Below are positions 22,201 to 34,200 of a stretch of DNA of 64,000 nt, piece by piece. Source of the stretch: Paratinospora sagittata (Eukaryota > Streptophyta > Magnoliopsida > Ranunculales > Menispermaceae). The position numbers and the translations under genes are program-made. The stretch is from assembly GCA_035771175.1 (NCBI GenBank), contig CM069608.1:12282019-12346018 (forward strand), in the 5' to 3' direction. The number at the start of each line of letters is the position of its first letter. Within the stretch, counting starts at the first letter, position 1. Below the pieces are notes generated by a model. It was not told the DNA's origin. It saw nothing but the letters and a program-made list of their open reading frames with translations, and did no database searches.

Positions 22201-25200
22201 TAGCAGCCTTCTTATCAATCTTGATGTTTGTAATAAATAATCAGTGGAGACTTGTTTCTTGCTCCAAGATTAAGCGCCATCAGTAGTGATTCATACATTT
22301 CTAATGCAATTTTTTTAATCTAATGACTTTAAAAGTTTGACAGTTTTGCCTTGATGTGGCAGTTGTGAACCACCCCAAGCTCTTTCCTCTGCATCTTAGC
22401 TTCACTATCCTTCAACTCTAGGCGTTTGTATCTTCATATAACGACCCTCATTTTCATAAAATGGGACCCCAAGAATGTTTAGATGTTGTGTGGTATGTTC
22501 TTGTGATGTGAAGTACTTATGAGTGTATTTATGTTATGAATATTATATAATAGTGGTTTATGAAATGTAGTGCATGCAAGGTACGAAACTTCGATTTCGC
22601 CCTAAACTTCGACCTTCAAAAATCAGAATTAATTCAGAGAAGTTTAATTCGACATGGAGAATTTTTGTAAAAATTTGCTAAATTAGAGAAGTTTAGAGAA
22701 TTTTTGCATATATGCTTAAATATCTAAATTTATTGTAGTATAAGCTAAAAACTAATATAAATAGACACTTTTAATACATAAATATATCAATAAGCGACCT
22801 AACAAAATCAATCTTGTTAAGTGAGTTGATGAATTTGAATGACGGCTTTTGGTCTTAATTTGTTTTCTTTATTTTGATATTTAATTTTGTGGTGGCTTGC
22901 TTCTCGACCATATACTTTACTAGTTTGAATTCTATCATGCTTAATTTATTAGTTTATTATTTGAATGTGTTGTTTATTAATCTTGTTTCATAAGAGTTAA
23001 CTAAAAAAAGATGACTTTAGGAAATCTTTTAATTTATTTTTAAGTTTTTATCTTATTTCGACTTTAACTATTTATTTATTTTGCTTATTTTCTTTCTTTT
23101 TTTTGGTAAAGCATATCCCATAAACTACATAATTTGTTAACTTGTTAAATTATTTTTTTAAATTTATATTGCTATGTTGGTTGATGAAGTTGAAAATAAT
23201 ACATAATTATTAGTGTTTTTTTGTTTTTTATTGATGAAGTAACATCTTTTTTACTTCTCTGTCTAATTTCATCGAATTTTGTCGAATTTTATCGAATTTT
23301 TGCTCGAATTTTTGCATTTTTTTATTGAAAAACTAAACTTTTGTCGAAGTTTATCGAATTTCGTCGAAGTTTATCGAATTATTTAGCGAATTTTTGCATT
23401 TTTTATTTTACATCCCACTTTTCGCTTCGATGGTAAAAAAACCGAAAAAATTCGGCTAATTTCGCCGAAATTCGGCTAATTTTTAGTCCTTGAGTGCATG
23501 TGTTTAAATGGAAGCATGAAACTATATTTAAATGAGATGAGTATTAAATTAAATATGGGATTTGATTAACTATGTAACATGAAAAGGTATGGAAACATAA
23601 GATAAGATGAAGTTCAATTAAGTTGCAAAAGTTAAAAGGATTATGGAATGAGAGTATTATGAAATTAGAAAAATATAATGGGAGTTGAATTGCTAAAGGA
23701 ATTTTGGGAGCATAGAATACATTAAAAGTGTTATTTCCTAGCTTAACGTGTTAAGCAACCACCAAAACAGAAAAAAAAAAAGAAAAACATATCACATAAA
23801 GAAGAAGAAGATTGCGTACAGAAGGAAGAAAAAAAAAGGGGTGAAAGAAAAACAACGCTATTATGGGCCAAATCTGACGTGCCAGTAAGCCATTTTCGCT
23901 ATTTTTCGTTATGAAATTGATCTTTAACTAGTGTATGACGATTCTAGCGGTCTAATTTTTGCTATAGGAGGTATTTTGTAGAGTTTCCAAAAATGGGGTT
24001 TTAACCCACTTTGAATCGAAACACGTAAAAATTATATATTATCACTCCTATAGTCGCGTAGATCGCGAATATGTAGTTTGTTTGCGTTCATGTGTACTAT
24101 TGGTGCCGGTACAGCTGTCGGAAGCCAAATTTGACACTGGAGGCCTTTGGAACCATGTCAAACTCCGGTGAAATTCCGGTTTGAAACCATCGAATCGTAA
24201 AGGACTGAATTTCGGACGTTTCGATACCAAGGTCATGATTTTTGGATATCAATTGGTATTTTTAGTATGCGATTGAATGGTTTCAGTAAATACGTTGGAC
24301 TTGGAGACTTGTAGAAATAAAGTTAAAAAAAAGTTTGTTTCTACTGTCTTTCACTTTGAAAATAGTTTAGAGGGTGGTAGAAATTATTTAGACTGACCAT
24401 CATGTGTCTGGGAGACTCAAATATAATTATGAGACTGAATTGAAAAGTTAGAGTTCATTTCATGTTGCCAGAACTTAGTTGAATTTAGTTGAATGAATTA
24501 GCTAGAGTTAAAATTCTAATGTTGTATGAGCTGGAAATTTAGCTAAGTGCTAAATTAAAGAATTTTCAGATTTTTGGAAATAGTAAAGAGATTGGGGAAA
24601 TTAAGTTAGGAACATGAGAAATTAACTTAATTGATGATTTCTACTGTTTCTAGCATAGTATAGATTGTAATTGAGTTAAAATGGGAAATTGGTAAATTTC
24701 CTATGGTTGAAATGATAGAAATATGGGGGGTTTTCATGTGAAACTACAATAAGTTGATTATGAGAATAAAATGAGATGTTGGGTAATTATATTGAGATGA
24801 AAATGATAATATTTGCAGGATTTGATAGAGTTGTGCAGTGAATTGGAATTGTGGGGAATATTCTGGCAAAATTGGTTGTGAGTAGAATTTCAATCTTATT
24901 TCATCATTTATGTCGTCCTATATATATTGAACTGTTTTGCTCATGTATGTTTTATTTGAAATTGCATGATGTGGGCATGGATGAAAACCCTTTATTTCTA
25001 ATTGGTTTGGTTTATTTTGAGAAAGATGATTTTTGGACATTCACCTAGTAGGATGAGAATTCCCTACAAGGAAATAATCGGATCTCTTATTCCAATAAAC
25101 CTACTAATTATGAATTAAAGGTGTGTTTAAATATCATCTATTGGTTGAAGATAAGTCATCATTTATTGTTCCACTGCGGAGTCTTTCTATGATCAGTATT

Positions 25201-28200
25201 GAGTCTATGCCTTGTGGGAGATCGGGCTAGACTTTTAACAAAGTCATGGAATACTTACGTTGGACCATTGAATGGACTTTATCATTCACTGCCATTGACG
25301 GAAATATTCAAGTTGTATGAGATGATATGTGACCTCAAGTTGAGAAATCAACTTGAAAGTGTTTTACCATTGGTTGTATGTATAATATAGGCTTGGGACA
25401 CTTGTCATAATGCTTGAATAAAGATGAATAATAGATTTTAAATTGCATTGATATATGTACTGTACTATGATATGCATATGAAACTGCATTTGTTCCTTAC
25501 ATGACATTGAACATGCATACATGGATTTTAGATGAATGGATGATGGTATGTTTGAATATTCTATTTCACTAGGCACCGTTGGCTCATTCTATTCCCAAAT
25601 TTTTCAAGTCCTTCAGGTACAGATAAGGGCAAAGGAATAGCTTATCAGAGATAGGAGTGTGCCTTGCCAAAAAAGTTTTGTTTTGATGTAGGTTGAACAC
25701 TTGGTATACATGTATTTTGATTTTGTAAATATATATATAACCCCACATGTATACTTAAGTAGATGGTTGTAAGTAGATGGATGTGTTGTAATAGTTAGTA
25801 ACTGTTAGATGTTAACAGAGTTTAGAACTTAATAGTGAATATGATGATCATTATGTATGGGATGAAATATTTTGATGGGAATGTTGATACATATATATAT
25901 ATATATTTGGGTTGATGTTATATATGTGTGGATGTGATGTTTATCAGGTTATTTGAGATTGTGAGATGTTCAGTTTACAAGGGAGACTCTGTCCGAGTCT
26001 CAGTTGAGGCTTAACAAGAATCTAATGGTCCTATGGGTGAGAGGATGGTTAGATTTCTGTGCCGGTCAGGATGCCTTGGGGGATTGTGAAAGGGGTCCTG
26101 ACACTTCACCTTCCATATGAAAAAGGTGATCGTTTCACTATTTTTCATGTAACATGTCATTAGAGAGCTCACTGCAAAAATAGTCAACCCAACTCTTCAA
26201 GTGGAAATAACCTTTATCTTTGAATTAAATATAGGTGCTTCTTATGGTAAATCAAGTAAACATTACATATTGTTGACATAAGAACACAAGCAAATAACAT
26301 GACAAAGTTGAACACCATCAGAAAATATATATAGATGGGATTGAGGAAATATTTAATAATGCCAAATATTCTACAAGGTTCAATCAGAAACAAAATGACT
26401 TACTTTGGGTTGAGGGAAGAAATTTGATCTTTGGACCTTGAATTTATATTCTGGATCTGCAAAAAGAAAAATAAACTTTTTTTTTTAATAAAAGAAAAGA
26501 GAAGAACTTCAGCATTGAAATAGGCTAAAGATGAAGTGTTTGCTTAACCAATATATAGAATTATGGAATGGCTTATATCATGCACTGTTATGAGTAAACT
26601 AATGAGATATGTGTTGAGAGTCTTGAGACTAGAAAATTTTCAAGCTAGCCTGATAAATATGATTTTTGGTGAAGTGATTAACCTTCAAATACCCAGTAGG
26701 CTCATTAGTAAACAAAGAATGACCTATTGAAAATCTGAGCTTTTGTCAAGTGATCAAACTAAACAAGACTTTATAACACCTTTTTGACCTTCTAACATCA
26801 GCATGTAGTTGTGCTTTCGTTATGAACAATGATTATCACCACCATAAAGTACCTGGTGCATGGCAATAACTATTTCCTGCATGTTGGTATATATCCTCGC
26901 ATTTTCTTTGCTATTTATTGTTGCTGGTATAATAGGGCTTTTATATAGATGTCATAATTGATGTTTTGGTACCATAACATTCTACATTTCTTCCACTAAA
27001 TTATTGCCAAAAGAGATTGAGGAGGCATCATTAAAATGTGAAAATGGCATGGATTAGAAAAGAAGTTTAATGTTAATTTCGTGGTTTCGTTCAAGACTTC
27101 AAGGGGAGAGAATTGAGATTAGATAAAAGTTATTTTTTGGGGTCATACATGAATAAATGCGGCAAAGGAAGTTATGGTAAAAGTTGGGAACTTCAGTGAT
27201 TTGGTGTTAACTTTTTTATGAATACATATTCATTTGGTATTATTGCTTGGATTAGTTGTTGAAAATCATTTTTTATCCTTTAAAATTAAGATTTGAAGAG
27301 TAGTAATTAAAAATATAGAAATCTCTGTAGTATGAAATCTAAATTTTTAAAAGCCAGTAGTTATTTTGAAAAGGAAGAATAGCAATTTGAGAAAGAAAAT
27401 CCCATGCTACAAACTGAATGCAAGAAGTAACTTAAAATACTGCAGCAATAGAGTACTTAAAAATGAAAATAAGCAAAGAGGTAATAGGAAAGAGGAAAGG
27501 GAACTAGCAAGAGAGCTAGGGTTTCAATTAGGTCTGCAAAAGAATGAGTACAAAGAAGATAAATAAGGCTTATATAGCCTAATAGCAAATTTACTAAACT
27601 ATCGTTTTTTTTTTTTTTTTTTTGAGAAGAAGCAAGGTTTACTTATATTAATATAGGGATAAAATAATTATACATGAGTTAATCACCAGTGGTGATAACA
27701 ATATAAAGGCATTTGAAACCCACCAAATAAATAAACAGCCTAATAAGACTAAACCCACTTAAGAAAATACATCCCTACCCACATACATACATTTATTCCA
27801 ATTCATCAACTAATCAAAAATGGAGAAACCCTTGCCCAAAGGGGAAGCAAAGACCCATGTACTAGCTTTAAGCTTAATATCTTCCCAAAGCTGCAACTCT
27901 GACTTTTCCCTACCATGGAACACCCTATTATTGCGTTCCAGCCATATTGACCATAAAGAAGCATAAAAAGCAATCATTCCTAACCCTCTTTCCTTCATTG
28001 ACAATGAAGGCAAATGTTGCAAAGACAAGGCATCTTCCACCTGGTTAGGAGCCATGAATCTATGGCCAGAGAATGTAAGCCATTCCCCCCAAATCTTTCT
28101 CACATCTTCACAATGAAAAAATAGACGATACCTACTTTCCCCACTTTTTTTTGCAAAGAACACAACAGTGAGGAGACAGGCACATATAAGGGAGCCTACG

Positions 28201-31200
28201 TTGCATCATTTCCACCATATTGATTCTCCCGTGAGCCAAAGCCCACCCAAATACCTTTACCTTAGATGGTACATGTGCCTGCCAAATGTGAGTAAAACAA
28301 GGAGATGGTGGAATGTGTGGTACATCAGTAAGTGTTGTGAAAAAGGATTTGCAAGTGTAAGCCTTAGATGGGTCAAGGGACCAAGTAATCCTATCTGGTT
28401 CTAATGTGAAGGAAACATGCTGAAGTTTGATGAGAAGGGAGTCTATCTCTACCACTTCTCTACCCGTTAAGGCCCTAGGAAAGTGAAGGTTCCATGGTAT
28501 GTTTTGGGGTTGTGACAATGAAGATTGGTCCAAGAAGGAGGCTATGGGATGATTATGAAGGGAAGATAATCTATAAAGGTGTGGAAAGGTATTAGCCAGT
28601 GTGGAGTTATCCAACCACCTGTCCTCCCAGAACCTGAATAACTATCCGTTACCAACCCTGAAAGCCAAGTGATGAGAGAACTGAGGCACCAATGACGAAA
28701 TGAACTTCCATGGGCATTTATAAGTGGACTTCAACCTACTACCCCTCCCACCAAACTCTAGCTTGCCATATTTGCTAGAAATCACCTGAGCCCACAGAGA
28801 ATGTGGGTCTTTAATTAACCTCCAAATCCATTTGCTACATAGCACCACATTACGAAGTGACATGTTTCCAATACCCAACCCCTCTTTCTCCATTGGTCTT
28901 TGCACCACCTCCCACTTAATCAAATTGGAGGGACCTCGATCTTGCTTGCATCCCCAAAGAAACCTTTTAATCCTTTTCTCAATCCAGCCTGCCACAGATG
29001 ATGGAATCTTGAACATAGACATATAATATGTGGGAAGAGCCATTAAAACTAATCAAACAAGAGCCAATCGTCCACCCTTGGATAGGAAAGCCCGTTTCCA
29101 TCCATCAAGTCGTTTAGAAATTTTAGCCATAAATGGTTCCCAAAATTCATTAGAAAGTGGACTACCTCCATGTGGAAGACCTAAGTAATTCATAGGCCAC
29201 GTTCCCACTGAACATCCCACCCTATTTGCTAGGTGAGTAAGTGTCTCCGGGATCATGTTAATGCCCACCATCTGAGTTTTGGATAAATTAACCCTTAATC
29301 CAGATAACCGATTAAAACACTGTAGGATCTCGATAGCATTGAGCTCATTTTCCTCCTCCCCTCTCAAAAGAAATAGAGATTCATCTGCGTACTGTAGATG
29401 AGAGATCTCAATCTTCTCCTTGCCAACTTCGAAACCATACACCATAGAGAATTGCCTACCACAAAGCATCAGTCTACTTAGGCCATTCGCAACAATAGTG
29501 AACAAAAAGGGAGATAATGGGTCCCCTCGTCTCAACCCTCTCTCAGCATTAAATTTTTCCCTTGGCCTACCATTGATGACCACTGAGTAATTAACTGAGG
29601 AAATACATCCTTTTACCCAATCTAACCATCTGCTGCCGAATCCTTTCTTCCTCATCACAAACATCATGAATCCCCAATCCACCGAATCATATGCTTTAGC
29701 AAAGTCTACTTTAAGGACCACCCCCTTCTTTCCATATAATCTGTATTCCTCCACCGCCTCATTGGGGATAAGAACAACATCCAAAATCTGTCTACCCTCA
29801 ATGAATGTAGACTGGTGAGAAGAGGTGATTTTCTGTAGCACTGCTCTTAACCTTGTAGCCAAGACCTTTGAGATGATCTTATAAAGGCTAGTGGTTAAGC
29901 TAATGGGCCAAAAGTCTTTTAGACTCCATGATTTAGACTTCTTAGGGACAAGACATATATATGTTTCATTGGTTTGGATGTTGACCACGCCATTCTGGAA
30001 AAACTCTTCAAACACCTTCATTAGATCATCCTTAACCAGTTCTCAAGAATGTTGAAAAAATGCCATAGTAAAACCGTCCCGGCCTGGAACCTTATCCCCA
30101 TCACAACCAAATACCGCACCCTGTATTTCATCCATAATAAAAGGACGCTCAAGCCATTGACTATCCATCTCTATGAGAACTTTCCACTCCACACCTTCAA
30201 TTCCCCATGAACTTTCCTTCCCATCTGCATAAATGTTTTTGAAATAATTCGCAATTTCCTCATTCACCCCATGTTCATTCGCCACCCACTGGCCATCATC
30301 TAATTCAATTTTTGCTATGACATTTTTATTTCGCCGACAGTTAAGCATCTTATGGAAAAACCCAGAGTTAGCATCCCCTTCTTGAAGCCATTTGATTTTC
30401 GCCTTTTGCACTGCCATTCTATTTTCCCTCAAACATATCTCAGCCAGATCCGCCTTGTATAGCTTCCTGAATAACCCCATTTCCCGATTCGATTGTTCAC
30501 TCACTTCCAATTGGTTAAGCTTCCCGATTAGGTCTTCTAATTCCTTTCTAATCCTGCCAGTAAGCCCAAATGTCCCCTTATCCCATTCTTTAAGCACTTC
30601 TTTAACCTTCTTACGTTTGATCATGAACTTGTGACCTTCTCTACAATATGCGTTAGTAGAGCGCCACCACCCCGCCATATTTTCCATAAAATCTCTATGG
30701 GATATCCAAGCATTCTCAAACCGAAATGGGGATGGACCCCATTTAACCTCTGTAGTATCCAATACTATTGGTTTATGATCGGATGTGATACGGTTCAATG
30801 CCTCAAGTCGATAATGAGTGAACTTGTTTTCCCACCCTTCTACACATAAGAACCTATCAAGCCGGAAGAAAATGGGGGAAGCCCTCATGTTTGACCAAGT
30901 AAATTTTGCATTACACGAGGGGGGTTCCTTTAATTCAAGTTCCCCGATCAATTGGTCAAACTCTTGCATGCTTCTTGTGAGCCTGGATCTATTTGATTTC
31001 TCTCCTAGAAATCTAGGAGTGTTGAAGTCCCCAGCTAAACACCAGTTCCTACCACAAACCACTGACAGACTTGCTATTAGAAAAAAGATAGTTTAGTACA
31101 CCAACTAAACTATCTTTTTTCTAATAGAAAATAACCTAACTAGAGTTTTCATGGTATCAGAGCAATAAGTGATATATGGGACCTTCGTTTGGTGGTGGAA

Positions 31201-34200
31201 TAGAGTTGGTATTGTTCATGGCATGTGCACGTCTCACGAAGCTAATTTTTTGAATAATAAGTATTATTCACACACATTGTTCATATACTATTCATCGGTA
31301 ATATTCATAGGCATTGTTCACACGATATTGTTCACATGACATTATTCGCATGATATTGCATGTCTTGGGTTTTGTGCCAATTACAATTTTTGTCAAGAAT
31401 CACACCTACTACAATTTCTTTAATTGATGTGAGATCAACGCTTTATATTTTTGCTTCTCGTTGTTTGAATTCTTTTTCTCTGACTTTCATATGTTCATTC
31501 GTAAGGTTTCTTGGGTATATTTCTTTTGTTGCAGTTTGGTGTGTTTGAGTTGATTCTTCCCTTGATTGGTGATTACTTGCATTTTGTTATTTTTTAACAT
31601 GGCTGGAGAAAGGAATGAGTCTCTCCAATCTATTAGTGTTAGATTGGATGGACGAAATTACTCTTATTGGAGTTATGTCATAAAAAATTTCTTGAAGGGA
31701 AAAAAAATTATGGGGTTATGTTATATCCACCAAGCCCATTGATCGAACCAATGAGAAATAATGCAGATTTGGGATGCCAATAGTTCCAAGATCATCCCTT
31801 AGATCAACGACCCCGTTGAACACTCAATTGGTACGTAGTTGGCTAAATATGAGATTGCCATAGAAGTTTAGGATGACTTGGCAAGTTTGTACACCCAATC
31901 TAACTTTGTTGAACAGTATTAGCTGGAGATCGATATTTGAACAATTCGACAGAGGATTATGAGCATTCAAGAATTTTACAATACTATTGATCTTTGGGAT
32001 CAATCAACCCTTAGAGAGTCTACTTAACTTTTGGCCTTTGCACCATATATTTCTTATAGAAGGAGCAACGTCTTGTTCAGTTTTTTATGGTGCTTCGCAA
32101 TGATCTTGAGGGGCTCCGCAACATCATTTTGCATCGTAGTCCACTTCCCTCTACTGATTAGTGGTCTGTGAAGTCTTAGCTAAGGAGATAATGTTGAAGT
32201 CACAAGAAGGAAAAAGACATCTTCCAGTGTCTGCTCCATCTATTTTGGCAATCCTAAACCATCTTCCAATATCCAAAACAAAAGGCACTTCAAGGTTGGA
32301 ATTGATGAATGTAGTTTTTGCAAGCAAAAGGGTCATTTGAAGTCTTCTCAAAAAAAAAAAAAGGGGTCATTTGAAGTCTCAATGCCCTCAGTTGTTAAAT
32401 AGAATGCCACATTGGCAACAACAACAACTGTGAGATCTCCACAAACAAGCATCGTAGAATCTGTCTTCATCCTATAGTCCTACCTTGGCTGCACTTGTTG
32501 AGAAGCTATAGAGGTACCTTGCAGTCCAGCCACATGCCATGTCCACCTCCTCTTCTGTAGGTTTTTTCATCATGTGAACCATTAAGGATATCTCCATCTA
32601 CATGGAAATTTGACTTTGGTGCTTCACACCACATGTCATGTGACCCATCTACTTTTGTTTCTTTGTCTTCCTCCACATCATCTTTTCTTGTTATGACAGC
32701 CAATGCCACCTCCATGACATTAGCAAGTATTGGTCATTTGTTACTCCTCAATTATCTCTTTCCAATGTTTATTGTATTCCTAAACCTAAATTGAATCTTG
32801 TTTCTCTTGGTCAGTTATGTGATTCTCGATACTCAATTAACTTCTATCCTACTTCTTGTTATGTGCAAGATTTTCATTCCCAGGAGTTGATTGAGACCAT
32901 TTTTTAAAAAATTGCTCGAGGCTTGCGCCACCTCAAGGCGAGACACTCAAAAAATGCCCTGAGGCTTAAGCCTCAAAGGTCACTATGAGGCATACACGCC
33001 TCAAGGTGTAATGAGGCTTACGCCTCAATTTTTCATACCAAAATTCAATTTAAAAAAAAAAAATATTTTGAAAATTAAATTTATCATTATGGTTTTTAGA
33101 TTATTTAACTAATTATTTTAGTTTTTAAGAATTAATTTTCTTTCATTTGAGAAAAAATTAAGCTTTTATTATTAAATGGGCCAAGGCCATCTTTGAAAAG
33201 GCTCTCAAATGGTAATGTATCTCTAAGTTTATCAAAATTGTACAAATGGAATTTAAAAACTTTTGGCAAATTATTCCAAGTCCAACTGAAGGGAAGTGGA
33301 AAACACCAAATATTTCTAAAATGTATTTGCTCACTTCTTATTTGTTTATACTTTTAACAGTTTAAACTTGTAATTTGGAAAGCTTGGCACATGCCGTGTG
33401 CTCATTTAGTTCTTAATGATGTTAATGATAATTAAAACAATTAATATATTACAAGAAATTGATCGAATTCTCCATACATATATAAAACTAGTTCTGTTTT
33501 TTTTTGTTGCTTAGTTTAGATATTTCCTCATTTATTATAGATACTTGTAATTTTTTAGATTTTTCATGAGTTACTATATATAATTTTTTCAAAAATGTAA
33601 GGCTTATGCCTCGCCTCATAAAGGCAAATCGCCTCATGCATTTTTAAACTTTGATTGAGACAATATGAAAGTAGGGGGGATTATACACCGTGGAGAAGTT
33701 GAGGGTTCCAAATGTAACAACTCCCAATGTTGATTTGTCTTCTTTTCGTTTGAGTTCGAACTCCTCTAATTTCTATATATGACATTCTAGTTTAGGACGT
33801 GACAACGTGTTGCTTCTCATATACACTTTCTAGTGTTTATAGGATCTTTAGAAAATTTACAATTTAATGGCATTTCTATATTTGATTGTAATGGTTGTAA
33901 GGCTAAATTTTCAAACTTACCTTTTAATCAAAGTACTTTTATTTCTCTTGCACCATTTGATTTGATTCAATTCTGATGTGTGGGACCTACCCCTGTAGCC
34001 ATAAAGGGGGGTCAAGATATTATGTTTCTTTTATTGATGATCATACTCGGTATTGTTGGGTTTATCTTATGAAGCGTCATTTTGATTTTTTCAACATATA
34101 TGTTGCTTTTCAGGCTCTTGTTAAAACAAAACATTCAGCTACAATAGTGTTTTAGGTGTGATTTGATTGAGGAATACACTTCAACTGAATTTTCTAATTT

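Larger units (their letters stand above)
27604..31103 (-). mobile_element. L1-type LINE, 5' truncated, inserted in a family B LTR
   Basis: Minus-strand non-LTR element with a 19-base T run (27605-27623) representing its poly(A) tail, about 190 bp of 3' UTR, and a decayed ORF2 with endonuclease C-terminus, reverse transcriptase and C-terminal zinc-binding RVT region. Target duplication actaaactatc flanks it exactly. At least three in-frame stops and one frameshift. The 5' end (31074-31103) carries an inverted copy of target DNA. It lies in the same sense as the methyltransferase gene, inside intron 6. Confidence 0.9.

Noticed and set aside
31152..31163. Sequence tggtatcagagc as part of a tRNA gene
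   Set aside because: It is the primer-binding site of copia elements; no cloverleaf can be made around it here or at 37495, 43007 and 58276.
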